Positions 1-6,366 of a stretch of DNA of 20,820 nt are shown here, piece after piece. Origin of the DNA: Deltaproteobacteria bacterium (GTDB lineage Bacteria > Desulfobacterota > Syntrophia > Syntrophales > Smithellaceae); the NCBI GenBank assembly GCA_009668925.1, contig SBEK01000054.1, positions 1 through 20,820 of the forward strand, read 5' to 3'. The position numbers and the translations under genes were made by a program. Position 1 is the stretch's first letter; each line of letters begins with the position of its first letter. The notes under the pieces were generated by a model. It saw only the letters and a program-made list of their open reading frames with translations, had not been told where the DNA came from and did not search any database.

Positions 1-74
1 CAGGTATAGACTTACATACCGGGCGGATGTAAACGCCGCTTTCGCGCCACTCAATCAGGTTGCTCGGGCAAACA

Positions 75-905
75 TCAGATCTTTTCGAAGCGCGCCTTTT
101 TGCGGTTGACCGTGCGCAGATACTTCACGTCGGGGTGACCGAAAACCATCATGAAGATCACCGCTTCTCCTTCTTTGATCCCGACCCGCTTCCTCAGTTC
201 GGGCGACACGGCAAAGGCGAAGGTTCCAAATCCCATGAGGCAAGCGCCCAGGCCCAACGCGTTAATCATCAGCTCCAGGTGACCCGCGTTAAAACAGCCG
301 TCCACCTCATTGCAGGTCCGGCTCACGACCAGAAGCGCGTTGGGGGCGCCGTGAAACAACAAGTCCCGTTGCTTCTTCTGATAGGCTTGATTCCAGTTGA
401 TCCAGATGGATTGAAAATCCAGGTACTGATACGGCACGCGCATCGCCTTCTTGTCCACACTGGCGATATCCAGTTCGGCCAGCGTCTGGAGGGCGATCGG
501 CGTGATCTCGCGCAAGGTATCTTTCGTGAGGACGATATAGCGCAAAGGCTGCATATTGGCCCCGGTTTGCGTATACCGGCCCATCTCGATGATTTTCGCG
601 ATATCCGCGTCGGAGACCGGTTCTTCCGTATACTGGCGGGTGCTTCTGCGGAACTTGACGAAGTTCAGAAGCTGATCCGGGGCAATGGCGAACGTCCGCG
701 GATCGTCACATTCGAGGACTTCGGCGGGATCGTAGTCGCCCGTCAGGACCGGCGCTTTCTGCCGGCAGACGGCCGTGCAGTGTCCGCATTCCAGGCAGAA
801 CCGGCCATGAACGGCCTTCCCTTCTTTAATGGTGATATTTCCGGCGGGACAATCCGCCTTACAAATCCCGCATCCGATGCATTTTTCCAAATCGACTGTG
901 ATCAT
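75..905 (-). CDS. Nitroreductase family protein with N-terminal 2x[4Fe-4S] ferredoxin domain
   Basis: The 276-residue protein joins a ferredoxin module to an FMN nitroreductase fold. Two four-cysteine sets are visible: C9, C12, C15, C19 and C37, C40, C43, C47. The nitroreductase part starts near residue 80 with the flavin-contact segment RRSTRQYTEEPV (86-97), then YTQTGANMQPLRY (111-123), and ends with a basic tail after GHPDVKYLR. In this family FMN takes electrons from NAD(P)H or a bound ferredoxin and reduces nitro, quinone or enone substrates; the built-in clusters suggest ferredoxin-type electron supply. The substrate cannot be read from sequence. The start is ATG at 905, with AAGGAG 7 nt upstream. 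The gene lies 144 bp downstream of the alcohol dehydrogenase on the same strand and may share its transcript. There is no signal peptide, so it is cytoplasmic. The family call is firm, the physiological role open. Confidence 0.9.
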   Translation of the reverse strand: MITVDLEKCIGCGICKADCPAGNITIKEGKAVHGRFCLECGHCTAVCRQKAPVLTGDYDPAEVLECDDPRTFAIAPDQLLNFVKFRRSTRQYTEEPVSDADIAKIIEMGRYTQTGANMQPLRYIVLTKDTLREITPIALQTLAELDIASVDKKAMRVPYQYLDFQSIWINWNQAYQKKQRDLLFHGAPNALLVVSRTCNEVDGCFNAGHLELMINALGLGACLMGFGTFAFAVSPELRKRVGIKEGEAVIFMMVFGHPDVKYLRTVNRKKARFEKI

Positions 906-1049
906 GAAGATCTCCTTAATTTATTTCCTAAGCGCTTGAGCAGAAGTAAACCAGCGCGGCCGCAGAGGAAAGACATCCGTGTGCGGCACTCCGGCGCGGA
1001 TGATCGGCATCACGCCTCTGCATCGGCCGGGCGCAGGAATAATCAACCG

Positions 1050-1970
1050 CTAGGGCTCGACCAGGATTTTGATCGCCGTTTTGCTTTTCCCCGCCAGAAC
1101 CTCAAAGCCGCTCTTGGCGATGTCGGCGAGCGGGATGATATCCGTGATGATGCTCTCGGGCCGGATACTCCCCGTTTCCAGCCATTTCATGGCCAGAGGC
1201 GGGTTGATGAAATTCGTGCCGATCATGGTGGTTTCACGGGTCACGAATCCCAGCATGTGGACCGCTGCCCGCTCGGTGAAGATGCCCTGGACGATGACCA
1301 TCCCCTGGTAGCGCACCGAAGCGAGGCAATCCTTGAGCGTCGCCTCGATCCCGACGGCTTCGATGGATACATCCACGCCACGCCCGCCCGTCAGTTCCTT
1401 GATCCTGGCGGGGCTTTTGACTTCCGCGGGATTCCAGACCAGCGTCGCACCCAGCTCCTGGGCTTTGGCCCGCCGGTTCGAAAGCACATCCGTGATGTAG
1501 ACGTTTTGGACCCCCATCGCCTTGAGGCCCAGAAGAAGCATCAGGCCGACCGTGCCGGCCCCGGCGATAAAAACCGTGTCCGTGGGCTTAACGTGACCGC
1601 GGTCAATGGCATAAGCCGCACCGGACAGGGGTTCCAGCACAACTGCCCGGAGCCAGTCCATGTCGTCCGGAATTTTTAAGAGCCGTTCCGTGGGACAGAC
1701 GACGGCTTCGGCGTAAGCGCCCGGGATCAGCGTGCAGACCCGGTCTCCGACGGCGAACCCGGCAACATCGGGCCCCACGGCTTCAATCGTTCCGCAGGCC
1801 TCATGACCGAAGGGGCTGAGCGGAAAGGGGCCGTGCAGGTACTCGTGCAGATCGGAGCCGCAGATTCCGCAATATTTGATCTTAACTTTCACTTCGCCCG
1901 AACCCGGCACCGGATCGGGAACTTCCTCGACGCTGATGTTGCGGATGCCGTGATAAATTGTCTTTTTCAT
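1050..1970 (-). CDS. Zinc-dependent alcohol dehydrogenase (MDR, sorbitol/butanediol dehydrogenase-like), short form
   Basis: About 306 residues with both MDR domains. The N-terminal GroES-like domain carries the catalytic zinc ligands CGICGSDLHE (Cys near 37) and GHE (near 56-58), plus EPLS near 113, where the third ligand sits in butanediol and threonine dehydrogenases. The Rossmann motif AGAGTVG lies near 136-142, and an Asp at the end of the next strand (YITD) favours NAD over NADP. The structural-zinc lobe is missing: after GDRVC the chain goes straight to PGAYAEAVV with no four-cysteine loop. This explains the length, which is below the usual 340-360. The start is uncertain. ATG at 1970 is preceded by in-frame TTG at 1973, and the GGAG site lies 11 nt from ATG but 8 nt from TTG. 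The likely reaction is reversible oxidation of a secondary alcohol or polyol. The neighbouring flavin and Fe-S proteins suggest a shared redox pathway, which is inference. Confidence 0.88.
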   Translation of the reverse strand: MKKTIYHGIRNISVEEVPDPVPGSGEVKVKIKYCGICGSDLHEYLHGPFPLSPFGHEACGTIEAVGPDVAGFAVGDRVCTLIPGAYAEAVVCPTERLLKIPDDMDWLRAVVLEPLSGAAYAIDRGHVKPTDTVFIAGAGTVGLMLLLGLKAMGVQNVYITDVLSNRRAKAQELGATLVWNPAEVKSPARIKELTGGRGVDVSIEAVGIEATLKDCLASVRYQGMVIVQGIFTERAAVHMLGFVTRETTMIGTNFINPPLAMKWLETGSIRPESIITDIIPLADIAKSGFEVLAGKSKTAIKILVEP

Positions 1971-2343
1971 CAAATTATTTTCTCCAAAATTGAAATCGTT
2001 TTTTTTACATTTCTGCCGCAGCGAGGCGGTCAGCTGCCTGCAACAGTCAGCAGTCCCTCCCTTCGACCGCGGGAAAATCCATATCCCGAATGCAATGAGG
2101 GATCTTTGGATTTCTCAGTCACTTTGTTTCTTACCCTAATAACCTGAAGGTCACGCGAGGGCACTCGTCGGAATGACACCTTATTTTTTACAAGCGGGTG
2201 CTCGTGTGGCGCCTCTAACGCTTCTTCACATATTCCTATTCCGTTTGCGCTGTCTGCCACAAATCCGCGCAGCACAGGGGCTTGCAACCTCTTGTTCCGG
2301 CATCTTGCATCAGCAGCAGCGCCCGCCTGTGCAATTCAATCGC
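1971..2343. repeat. Gene-free stretch with a probable decayed dispersed repeat
   Basis: No credible gene lies in these 373 bases. Roughly 2090-2180 holds phrases typical of intergenic dispersed repeats in many proteobacterial genomes: GAGGGATCTTTGGATTTCTC, then CACTCGTCGGAATGACA (its reverse strand begins TGTCATTCCGA). I recognise the flavour from general knowledge and cannot name the family. Nearer the dehydrogenase start, CTGCCGC at about 2012 can pair with GCGGTCAG through a one-base bulge. An inverted repeat GCACAGG/CCTGTGC lies between the two genes near 2270 and 2330. No promoter stands out for the dehydrogenase, so read-through from the gene at 3336 is possible. Confidence 0.35.
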
Positions 2344-3336
2344 TTAAACCGGAACGAAATCGGCCGGCCGGGTCTCTTTGAGCTTCAGGGCCTCCGTCGG
2401 GCAAACCACCGTACAGACGCCGCAGCCCAGGCATTTTTCCTCATCCACGGCAGCCAGATCATCTTTCATGGACAGCGCATCAAAGAAGCACCGGTCGAGG
2501 CACGTTTCACATCCACTGCACTCGTCACTGTCGACGCAGGCGACGAAGCGGCTGGGAGCCACCCATTTCTTCGGCCCTTTCATGACCTGCCAGTTGAGGC
2601 AGCAATCATCGCAGCAATTGCAGATCACATGGCCGACCGTCTGGCGATTGTCCACCACATGCACCAGTCCCTCTTCCCGGCACTTTTTCAGAATGTCCAC
2701 GGCCTCGCTTTTGGACAACGCCCTTCCTGTGCCCCGCTCGATATTGTATTCGGCGGCGCGGTCCACCTGCATGCAGACTTCCAGCGGCATCTTGCAGTTG
2801 CCGGAAATCACGCGGCAGGAACAATTGGTGACCGACAGAATTTTGGCGTCCATAATAATTTTCACGACATCGTCGTAGGCCAGAACCTGCGACTGCGGCT
2901 CGATGCTTTCATTGACGGGAACAACCCGCATGAGCGAACCGGGCACAACGTCCATGATCTTCTGACCATAGTCGGGCCACTCCTTCTGCATATACTCATG
3001 CCAGAGGTCGAGCACGTGCCGGGAGATCCCCGGCGTCAGACTGGTTGAATCGTGCATCTGCGGAATGGTCTTCACGCGGTAGAATTTCTTTTCACCGCCC
3101 TTGGTGGCTTTAAAGATCAGCCCGCGATGAAAGAGCGAATCCATCATCGCCGAGACGGTATCGACAGACAATCCGGATTTCTGCGCTAGATCTTCCACCG
3201 TTGCCGGCGGCGCCGCGAGCAGCATCACCCTGGCCTCATCGTCGTTTACAAGCGCTTCAAAGATCCGGGGAACAAGCGGCGATTCCCCCGCCCCGACCGC
3301 CTCCGCCAGTTTCCTGCACAGTGCCATATCAACCAT
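2344..3336 (-). CDS. Cysteine-rich 2x[4Fe-4S] ferredoxin-domain protein with N-terminal winged-helix-like region
   Basis: The 330-residue protein has 20 cysteines. Residues 20-90 look like a winged helix (TVEDLAQKSGLSVDTVSAMM, then a short basic wing with KKFYRV). The middle (150-250) has an unusual cysteine pattern: C172, C174, C181, C188, C219, then C239, C241, C242, C245, C246 inside ICNCCDDCCLNW. The C-terminus carries two classical cluster motifs, C273-C276-C279-C283 and C302-C305-C308-C312 followed by Pro. Ferredoxin proteins with a similar central C-x-C-R segment occur in anaerobes, but I cannot name an assigned function. It could be a redox- or metal-sensing regulator or an electron carrier with a vestigial HTH. 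Start ATG at 3336 has GGGAGG 9 nt upstream and a good promoter at 3369-3397. It is divergent from the MarR gene and upstream of the two redox enzymes. Confidence 0.82.
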   Translation of the reverse strand: MVDMALCRKLAEAVGAGESPLVPRIFEALVNDDEARVMLLAAPPATVEDLAQKSGLSVDTVSAMMDSLFHRGLIFKATKGGEKKFYRVKTIPQMHDSTSLTPGISRHVLDLWHEYMQKEWPDYGQKIMDVVPGSLMRVVPVNESIEPQSQVLAYDDVVKIIMDAKILSVTNCSCRVISGNCKMPLEVCMQVDRAAEYNIERGTGRALSKSEAVDILKKCREEGLVHVVDNRQTVGHVICNCCDDCCLNWQVMKGPKKWVAPSRFVACVDSDECSGCETCLDRCFFDALSMKDDLAAVDEEKCLGCGVCTVVCPTEALKLKETRPADFVPV

Positions 3337-3368
3337 AGTCTTTATCCTCCCTTCCGATAATGACGCAA

Positions 3369-3397
3369 AGTATCGGGAAAAAAGTTCTTTGTGTCAA
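3369..3397 (-). promoter_or_regulatory. Sigma70-type promoter for the cysteine-rich ferredoxin gene
   Basis: On the minus strand TTGACA (3392-3397) is followed after exactly 17 nt by GATACT (3369-3374), which matches TATAAT at four of six bases. The hexamers lie just over 30 bp upstream of ATG 3336 and its GGGAGG site. Immediately upstream of the -35, ACAAACGCTTGT (3400-3411) is a near-perfect palindrome and could be an operator. Confidence 0.6.
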
Positions 3398-3472
3398 GGA
3401 CAAACGCTTGTTTCGTATAAAATTCAATATATCTCAGTCGGTTACGCATTGCGATCCACCGTATTCTCCGGA

Positions 3473-3500
3473 GCCCGTGCGTGGAAAGAACGGCACGGGC
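3473..3500. other. Inverted repeat in the divergent intergenic region
   Basis: GCCCGTGC (3473-3480) and GCACGGGC (3493-3500) form a perfect 8-bp stem around a 12-nt loop. No T-run follows on either strand, so it does not look like an intrinsic terminator. It sits between the ferredoxin promoter and the MarR operator and may be a protein-binding site or a leader structure. Confidence 0.4.
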
Positions 3501-3522
3501 CGGGCGTCATCCGGCACATACT

Positions 3523-3536
3523 GTTGATATATCAAC
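3523..3536. promoter_or_regulatory. Perfect 14-bp palindrome, probable MarR operator
   Basis: GTTGATATATCAAC is a perfect palindrome. Its TTGAT/ATCAA half-sites resemble known MarR-family operators, which are typically 14-20 bp AT-centred palindromes. It lies 90 bp upstream of the MarR start and directly abuts a TTGACA -35 element, where bound protein would block RNA polymerase. Autorepression is the usual arrangement in this family; its use here is inferred. Confidence 0.6.
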
Positions 3537-3538
3537 TA

Positions 3539-3567
3539 TTGACAGATAAACAATAAAGGGATACATG
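3539..3567 (+). promoter_or_regulatory. Possible promoter for the MarR-MBL operon
   Basis: A perfect TTGACA (3539-3544) is followed after 17 nt by TACATG (3562-3567), a poor -10 with three of six matches. The placement next to the palindrome supports it. The same ATG (3565) opens a 16-codon reading frame ending at 3615, with no good evidence that it is translated. Confidence 0.4.
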
Positions 3568-3625
3568 GACTTCGGCATCGGCCATCGGGGCAGGATCGGC
3601 CGGCCATGGACTTAAGGCGGAGGCT

Positions 3626-4048
3626 ATGAAAAAGGAACGGCGCTTCATTTTTCTCATCGGACAGGCCAGACACCGGCTGATGACCCGCCTGGACCAGGCG
3701 CTCATGGAAGCGGCGGGCATTACCGCGGCCCAGTCCGGCGCCCTGTATTACCTGAAAGAAAACGATGGATGTCTTTTTACGGAGCTCAGCCGCGCCCTGG
3801 GACTTGACAAATCGGCCATTACCGGACTGGTGGACAGGCTGGCGGGCAAAGGGCTTGTGGAACGCCGTGCGCTGCCGTCCGACCGCCGGTCGATGAGCAT
3901 CGCGCTTACCGATGCGGGAAGAGCGGCCGCGGCCCGCTGCCTGAAGATCACAAAAGAATTCAACAGCGCTATTACGGAAGGGCTCTCGGAACGCGAGACA
4001 GAGTCCCTGAGCAAAGCGCTGCAGAAGATCATCACCCGATTTTCATAA
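3626..4048 (+). CDS. MarR family transcriptional regulator
   Basis: The length of 140 residues is typical for MarR. The winged helix spans roughly 35-110: helix-turn-helix FTELSRALGLDKSAITGLVDRL, then the wing GLVERRALPSDRRSMSIALT, whose DRR segment normally contacts the minor groove. The flanking N- and C-terminal helices would form the dimer interface. These proteins are cytoplasmic dimeric regulators that usually respond to small phenolic or acyl ligands; no ligand can be read here. Start ATG 3626 follows AAGGCGGAGG, and the closest GGAGG is only 2 nt away, so AAGG at about 8 nt may do the work. It is 27 bp upstream of the MBL gene on the same strand, so the two probably form an operon and that hydrolase is a likely target. 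The palindrome at 3523-3536 is the candidate operator. Confidence 0.93.
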   Translation: MKKERRFIFLIGQARHRLMTRLDQALMEAAGITAAQSGALYYLKENDGCLFTELSRALGLDKSAITGLVDRLAGKGLVERRALPSDRRSMSIALTDAGRAAAARCLKITKEFNSAITEGLSERETESLSKALQKIITRFS

Positions 4049-4075
4049 TACCTTTTCCGGAAAGAGCCAAAACCC

Positions 4076-5014
4076 ATGAATTCCCCTTTCGGCCTCATCA
4101 GAGTCATCCCGGGAGAAGACAGATGCCGATTCCCTCATTGCACATCCGTGTTTATTGATGATGAGCTCAAGGTCCTCATTGATCCGGGCGCCGGTTTGCA
4201 AACACTCACGGCCCTCAGGCGGGAAACGCCCGTCGACGTCGTGCTCAACACCCATTATCACTATGATCACATCGCGTATAATTATCTTTTTGATGAGGCG
4301 CGGATCATCATCAATTCTCAGGAAGCCCCCTGTTTCACACAGAGGAAAAACCTGGGAGCGCTTCTGGGCATGAACGAGGTTTACGGACCGCAGTGGGTCG
4401 ACGGATGGATCGCCCGGATTGCCGACCCCGCAACCGAGCAAAGTCCGTTTTCCCCTCAAAACAGACACGAGTGGTGGCTTTCGACCGCCCGACCGGCTCT
4501 CGAATATCAATGGGGCGACGTCATGGATTTCGGCAGGACGAAGATGGAGGTCATCGGCACACCGGGGCATTCCCGGGGATTCAGCTGCATGCATTTCCCC
4601 GGCCAGGGAGTCATGTACGTGGCCGACATCGACCTCACATCTTTCGGGCCCTGGTACGCGGGCTCCGACGGCGATATCGATCTCTTCATCTCCTCCTGTG
4701 AGAAGCTCAGGGCAGTCGACTGCGAGTATTTCATCACGGGCCACGAAAGGGGCGTTCTGGGAAGGAAGGATTTTCTGGCCGGGCTCACCGCATTTATTGA
4801 TAAGATTGACGAGCGGGACGAAAAAATTCTGTCGGTCCTCACGCGGCCGCTGTCCCTGCCGGAGATTGCCGCCTGCGGCCTCATCTACGGCAGCAAGTAT
4901 CACAGCGATGCCTGGGTCTATATGTGGGAATTCATCACGATCAAAAAGCATGTCCACAGAATGATCGACCGGGGTCTGATTGCGGACCTGGGCAGCCGAT
5001 TCGTTGCCGCCTGA
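4076..5014 (+). CDS. MBL-fold metallo-hydrolase
   Basis: The 312-residue protein has the full metallo-beta-lactamase ligand set: H60-x-H62-x-D64-H65 (THYHYDH), H165 in GTPGHSRG, an Asp in YVADIDLT (184 or 186) and H223 in TGHERG. This predicts a di-metal site, zinc or iron, for a hydrolytic reaction. Residues 235-310 are helical and resemble the winged-helix tail of LACTB2/RNase Z-like members, but I cannot assign a substrate. There is no signal peptide, so it is cytoplasmic. Start ATG 4076 has a weak GGAAAGAG about 10 nt upstream, consistent with expression from the MarR transcript 27 bp away. A detoxifying thioesterase or lactonase under MarR control is one reasonable guess, not a conclusion. 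Confidence 0.9.
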   Translation: MNSPFGLIRVIPGEDRCRFPHCTSVFIDDELKVLIDPGAGLQTLTALRRETPVDVVLNTHYHYDHIAYNYLFDEARIIINSQEAPCFTQRKNLGALLGMNEVYGPQWVDGWIARIADPATEQSPFSPQNRHEWWLSTARPALEYQWGDVMDFGRTKMEVIGTPGHSRGFSCMHFPGQGVMYVADIDLTSFGPWYAGSDGDIDLFISSCEKLRAVDCEYFITGHERGVLGRKDFLAGLTAFIDKIDERDEKILSVLTRPLSLPEIAACGLIYGSKYHSDAWVYMWEFITIKKHVHRMIDRGLIADLGSRFVAA

Positions 5015-5124
5015 TTGCCGGACGCTAAGCGACATCAGAAATCGTTCTTCTGTTTTACTGAATAACGTGCAACGGCCGGCCCCGCTTAGCAATCGTCTCG
5101 TCTTCACGCCCTTTGCACATCGGG

Positions 5125-6171
5125 TCAGACAATTTCCCGGAGGTAGTATTCCTCATACATATGCCACACGGCCAGGGCCAGCGACATGATAATCGGCCCG
5201 AAGATAAATCCTGTGAAGCCGAAGACGACGATGCCGCCCATGGTGGAAAGAAAGATCAACAGAGGGTGCATGGAGACCCCTTTGCCCAGAAGGATCGGGC
5301 GGAGAAAATGATCCACCATGCTGATGACCAGGGAGCCTGCGGCCAGGATAAAGACGCCGGTCCAGAAATGGCCCGTAATCATCATCAGAAGGCCTGCCGG
5401 AACCCAGACGAGCGCGCAGCCGACAACGGGAATCACGGCCGTAATCACCATGACCACTCCCCAGAGGATCGCCCCCTGAATGCCGGCAGCCAGAAAAAGC
5501 AGCCCCCCCAGAACACCCTGGATGCCCCCGATGATCAGGGTCACCTTGAGCGTGGCGTTCGCCGTCTTCTGGAAATGCGCCAGGAGAATCTCATCCCGGT
5601 CGTCTTCCAGAGGCAGGAGCTTCAGAATTTCCCGGAGAAATTTTTGTCCATCGCGGATGAAATAGAACAGGGCATAAATCATGACGCCCAGTTGAACGAT
5701 GAAGTGCAGTGTATTTTGCGTGAAATTTTTCAGACTTTCAAAAAAATAGCCCGCCACGCCCTTGGACAACTCCGTAATTTTCGCGGTCAGCGCGTCGTCA
5801 TCAAGCTGTAAACTATCCGTGTACGGATTGTGTTTGGCCAGATCCATCAATTTCTGGACATAGACATTGACCTGGCTGTTGTCGGTCGTCAGCCCTTGGT
5901 AGAGATCCATCGACTGCTTGAGCAGCAGACTGATGATGAAACCGAAGGGCAGAATAAAAATGAGGCAAATCAAAACGACGACAATCGTCGCGGAGAGCGT
6001 AGGCCTGTGCAGTTTCCTTTCGACTCTCGTGTAGACGGGCATGAAGAGCCCCGCCAGAATCGCGGCCCAGAGAAGGGCATAGATGAACGGCTTCATAATG
6101 AAGAAAACCGCAACGGTAACGATAAGCAGGATCACGAAAAAAAGGACGGTCTGCGCTTTGGGCTTCTGCAT
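5125..6171 (-). CDS. AI-2E family transporter (UPF0118/YdiK-like membrane protein)
   Basis: With start 6171 the protein has 348 residues and the family layout: two N-terminal hydrophobic segments (TVLFFVILLIVTVAVFFIM and FIYALLWAAILAGLFM), a third (ATIVVVLICLIFILPFGFII), a long amphipathic region, then four to five C-terminal helices with the conserved GVLGGLLF, PVVGCALVW and FIFGPIIM segments. The family includes TqsA, linked to autoinducer-2 export, and Na+/H+ antiporter-like members, so the cargo is unknown. The start was chosen because GGAGGAG lies 9 nt before ATG 6171. The longer ATG at 6189 overlaps that SD and would fall only a few bases after the predicted transcription start. It is divergent from the histidine kinase gene, with separate promoters. 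Confidence 0.9.
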   Translation of the reverse strand: MQKPKAQTVLFFVILLIVTVAVFFIMKPFIYALLWAAILAGLFMPVYTRVERKLHRPTLSATIVVVLICLIFILPFGFIISLLLKQSMDLYQGLTTDNSQVNVYVQKLMDLAKHNPYTDSLQLDDDALTAKITELSKGVAGYFFESLKNFTQNTLHFIVQLGVMIYALFYFIRDGQKFLREILKLLPLEDDRDEILLAHFQKTANATLKVTLIIGGIQGVLGGLLFLAAGIQGAILWGVVMVITAVIPVVGCALVWVPAGLLMMITGHFWTGVFILAAGSLVISMVDHFLRPILLGKGVSMHPLLIFLSTMGGIVVFGFTGFIFGPIIMSLALAVWHMYEEYYLREIV

Positions 6172-6201
6172 AGGCGGATGCTCCTCCATTGGATGCGGGC
6201 C

Positions 6202-6210
6202 ATTATAACA
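6202..6210 (-). promoter_or_regulatory. Extended -10 promoter for the AI-2E family gene
   Basis: The minus strand reads TGTTATAAT, a perfect TATAAT with the TGn extension. The -35 region is weak (CTGGCC at 17 nt). Transcription would start near 6195, leaving a short leader with GGAGGAG before ATG 6171. Confidence 0.55.
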
Positions 6211-6259
6211 GATTCTTTACTGAAGGCCAGCATCCTGTTTAACGACCATCCAATAGTCC

Positions 6260-6288
6260 TTGACTTGCCCGAGCTATTCTTCTATTTT
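6260..6288 (+). promoter_or_regulatory. Sigma70-type promoter for the PAS histidine kinase gene
   Basis: TTGACT (6260-6265) and TATTTT (6283-6288) are separated by 17 nt, matching consensus at five and four of six positions. The start codon is 79 bp downstream. Confidence 0.5.
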
Positions 6289-6366
6289 TTACCGCAGCTG
6301 ATCGGGGCAATGATTCTGCGCTTCTAACCGCCCTCATTTTACGACCATGAATAAGGACAACCGACG

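Noticed and set aside
60..1679. Plus-strand open frame of 539 codons
   Set aside because: It lies antisense to the nitroreductase and the dehydrogenase, both of which have clear motifs and SD sites. It spans the gap between them and gives a low-complexity His/Arg/Asp-rich translation typical of a GC-rich shadow frame.
2173..3048. Plus-strand open frame of 291 codons
   Set aside because: It is antisense to the cysteine-rich ferredoxin gene, with no recognisable domain and no SD.
3565..3615. Sixteen-codon upstream reading frame before the MarR gene
   Set aside because: Its ATG coincides with the putative -10 element, so it would not be on that transcript. The peptide has no run of codons suggesting attenuation.
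5034..5100. Inverted repeat GCTAAGCG/CGCTTAGC between the convergent MBL and AI-2E genes
   Set aside because: The arms are perfect over 8 bp but 51 nt apart, with no T-run. The structure is too open to call a terminator.
4043..5107. Minus-strand open frame of 354 codons
   Set aside because: It is antisense to the MBL hydrolase, whose metal-ligand motifs are complete, and shows no domain of its own.
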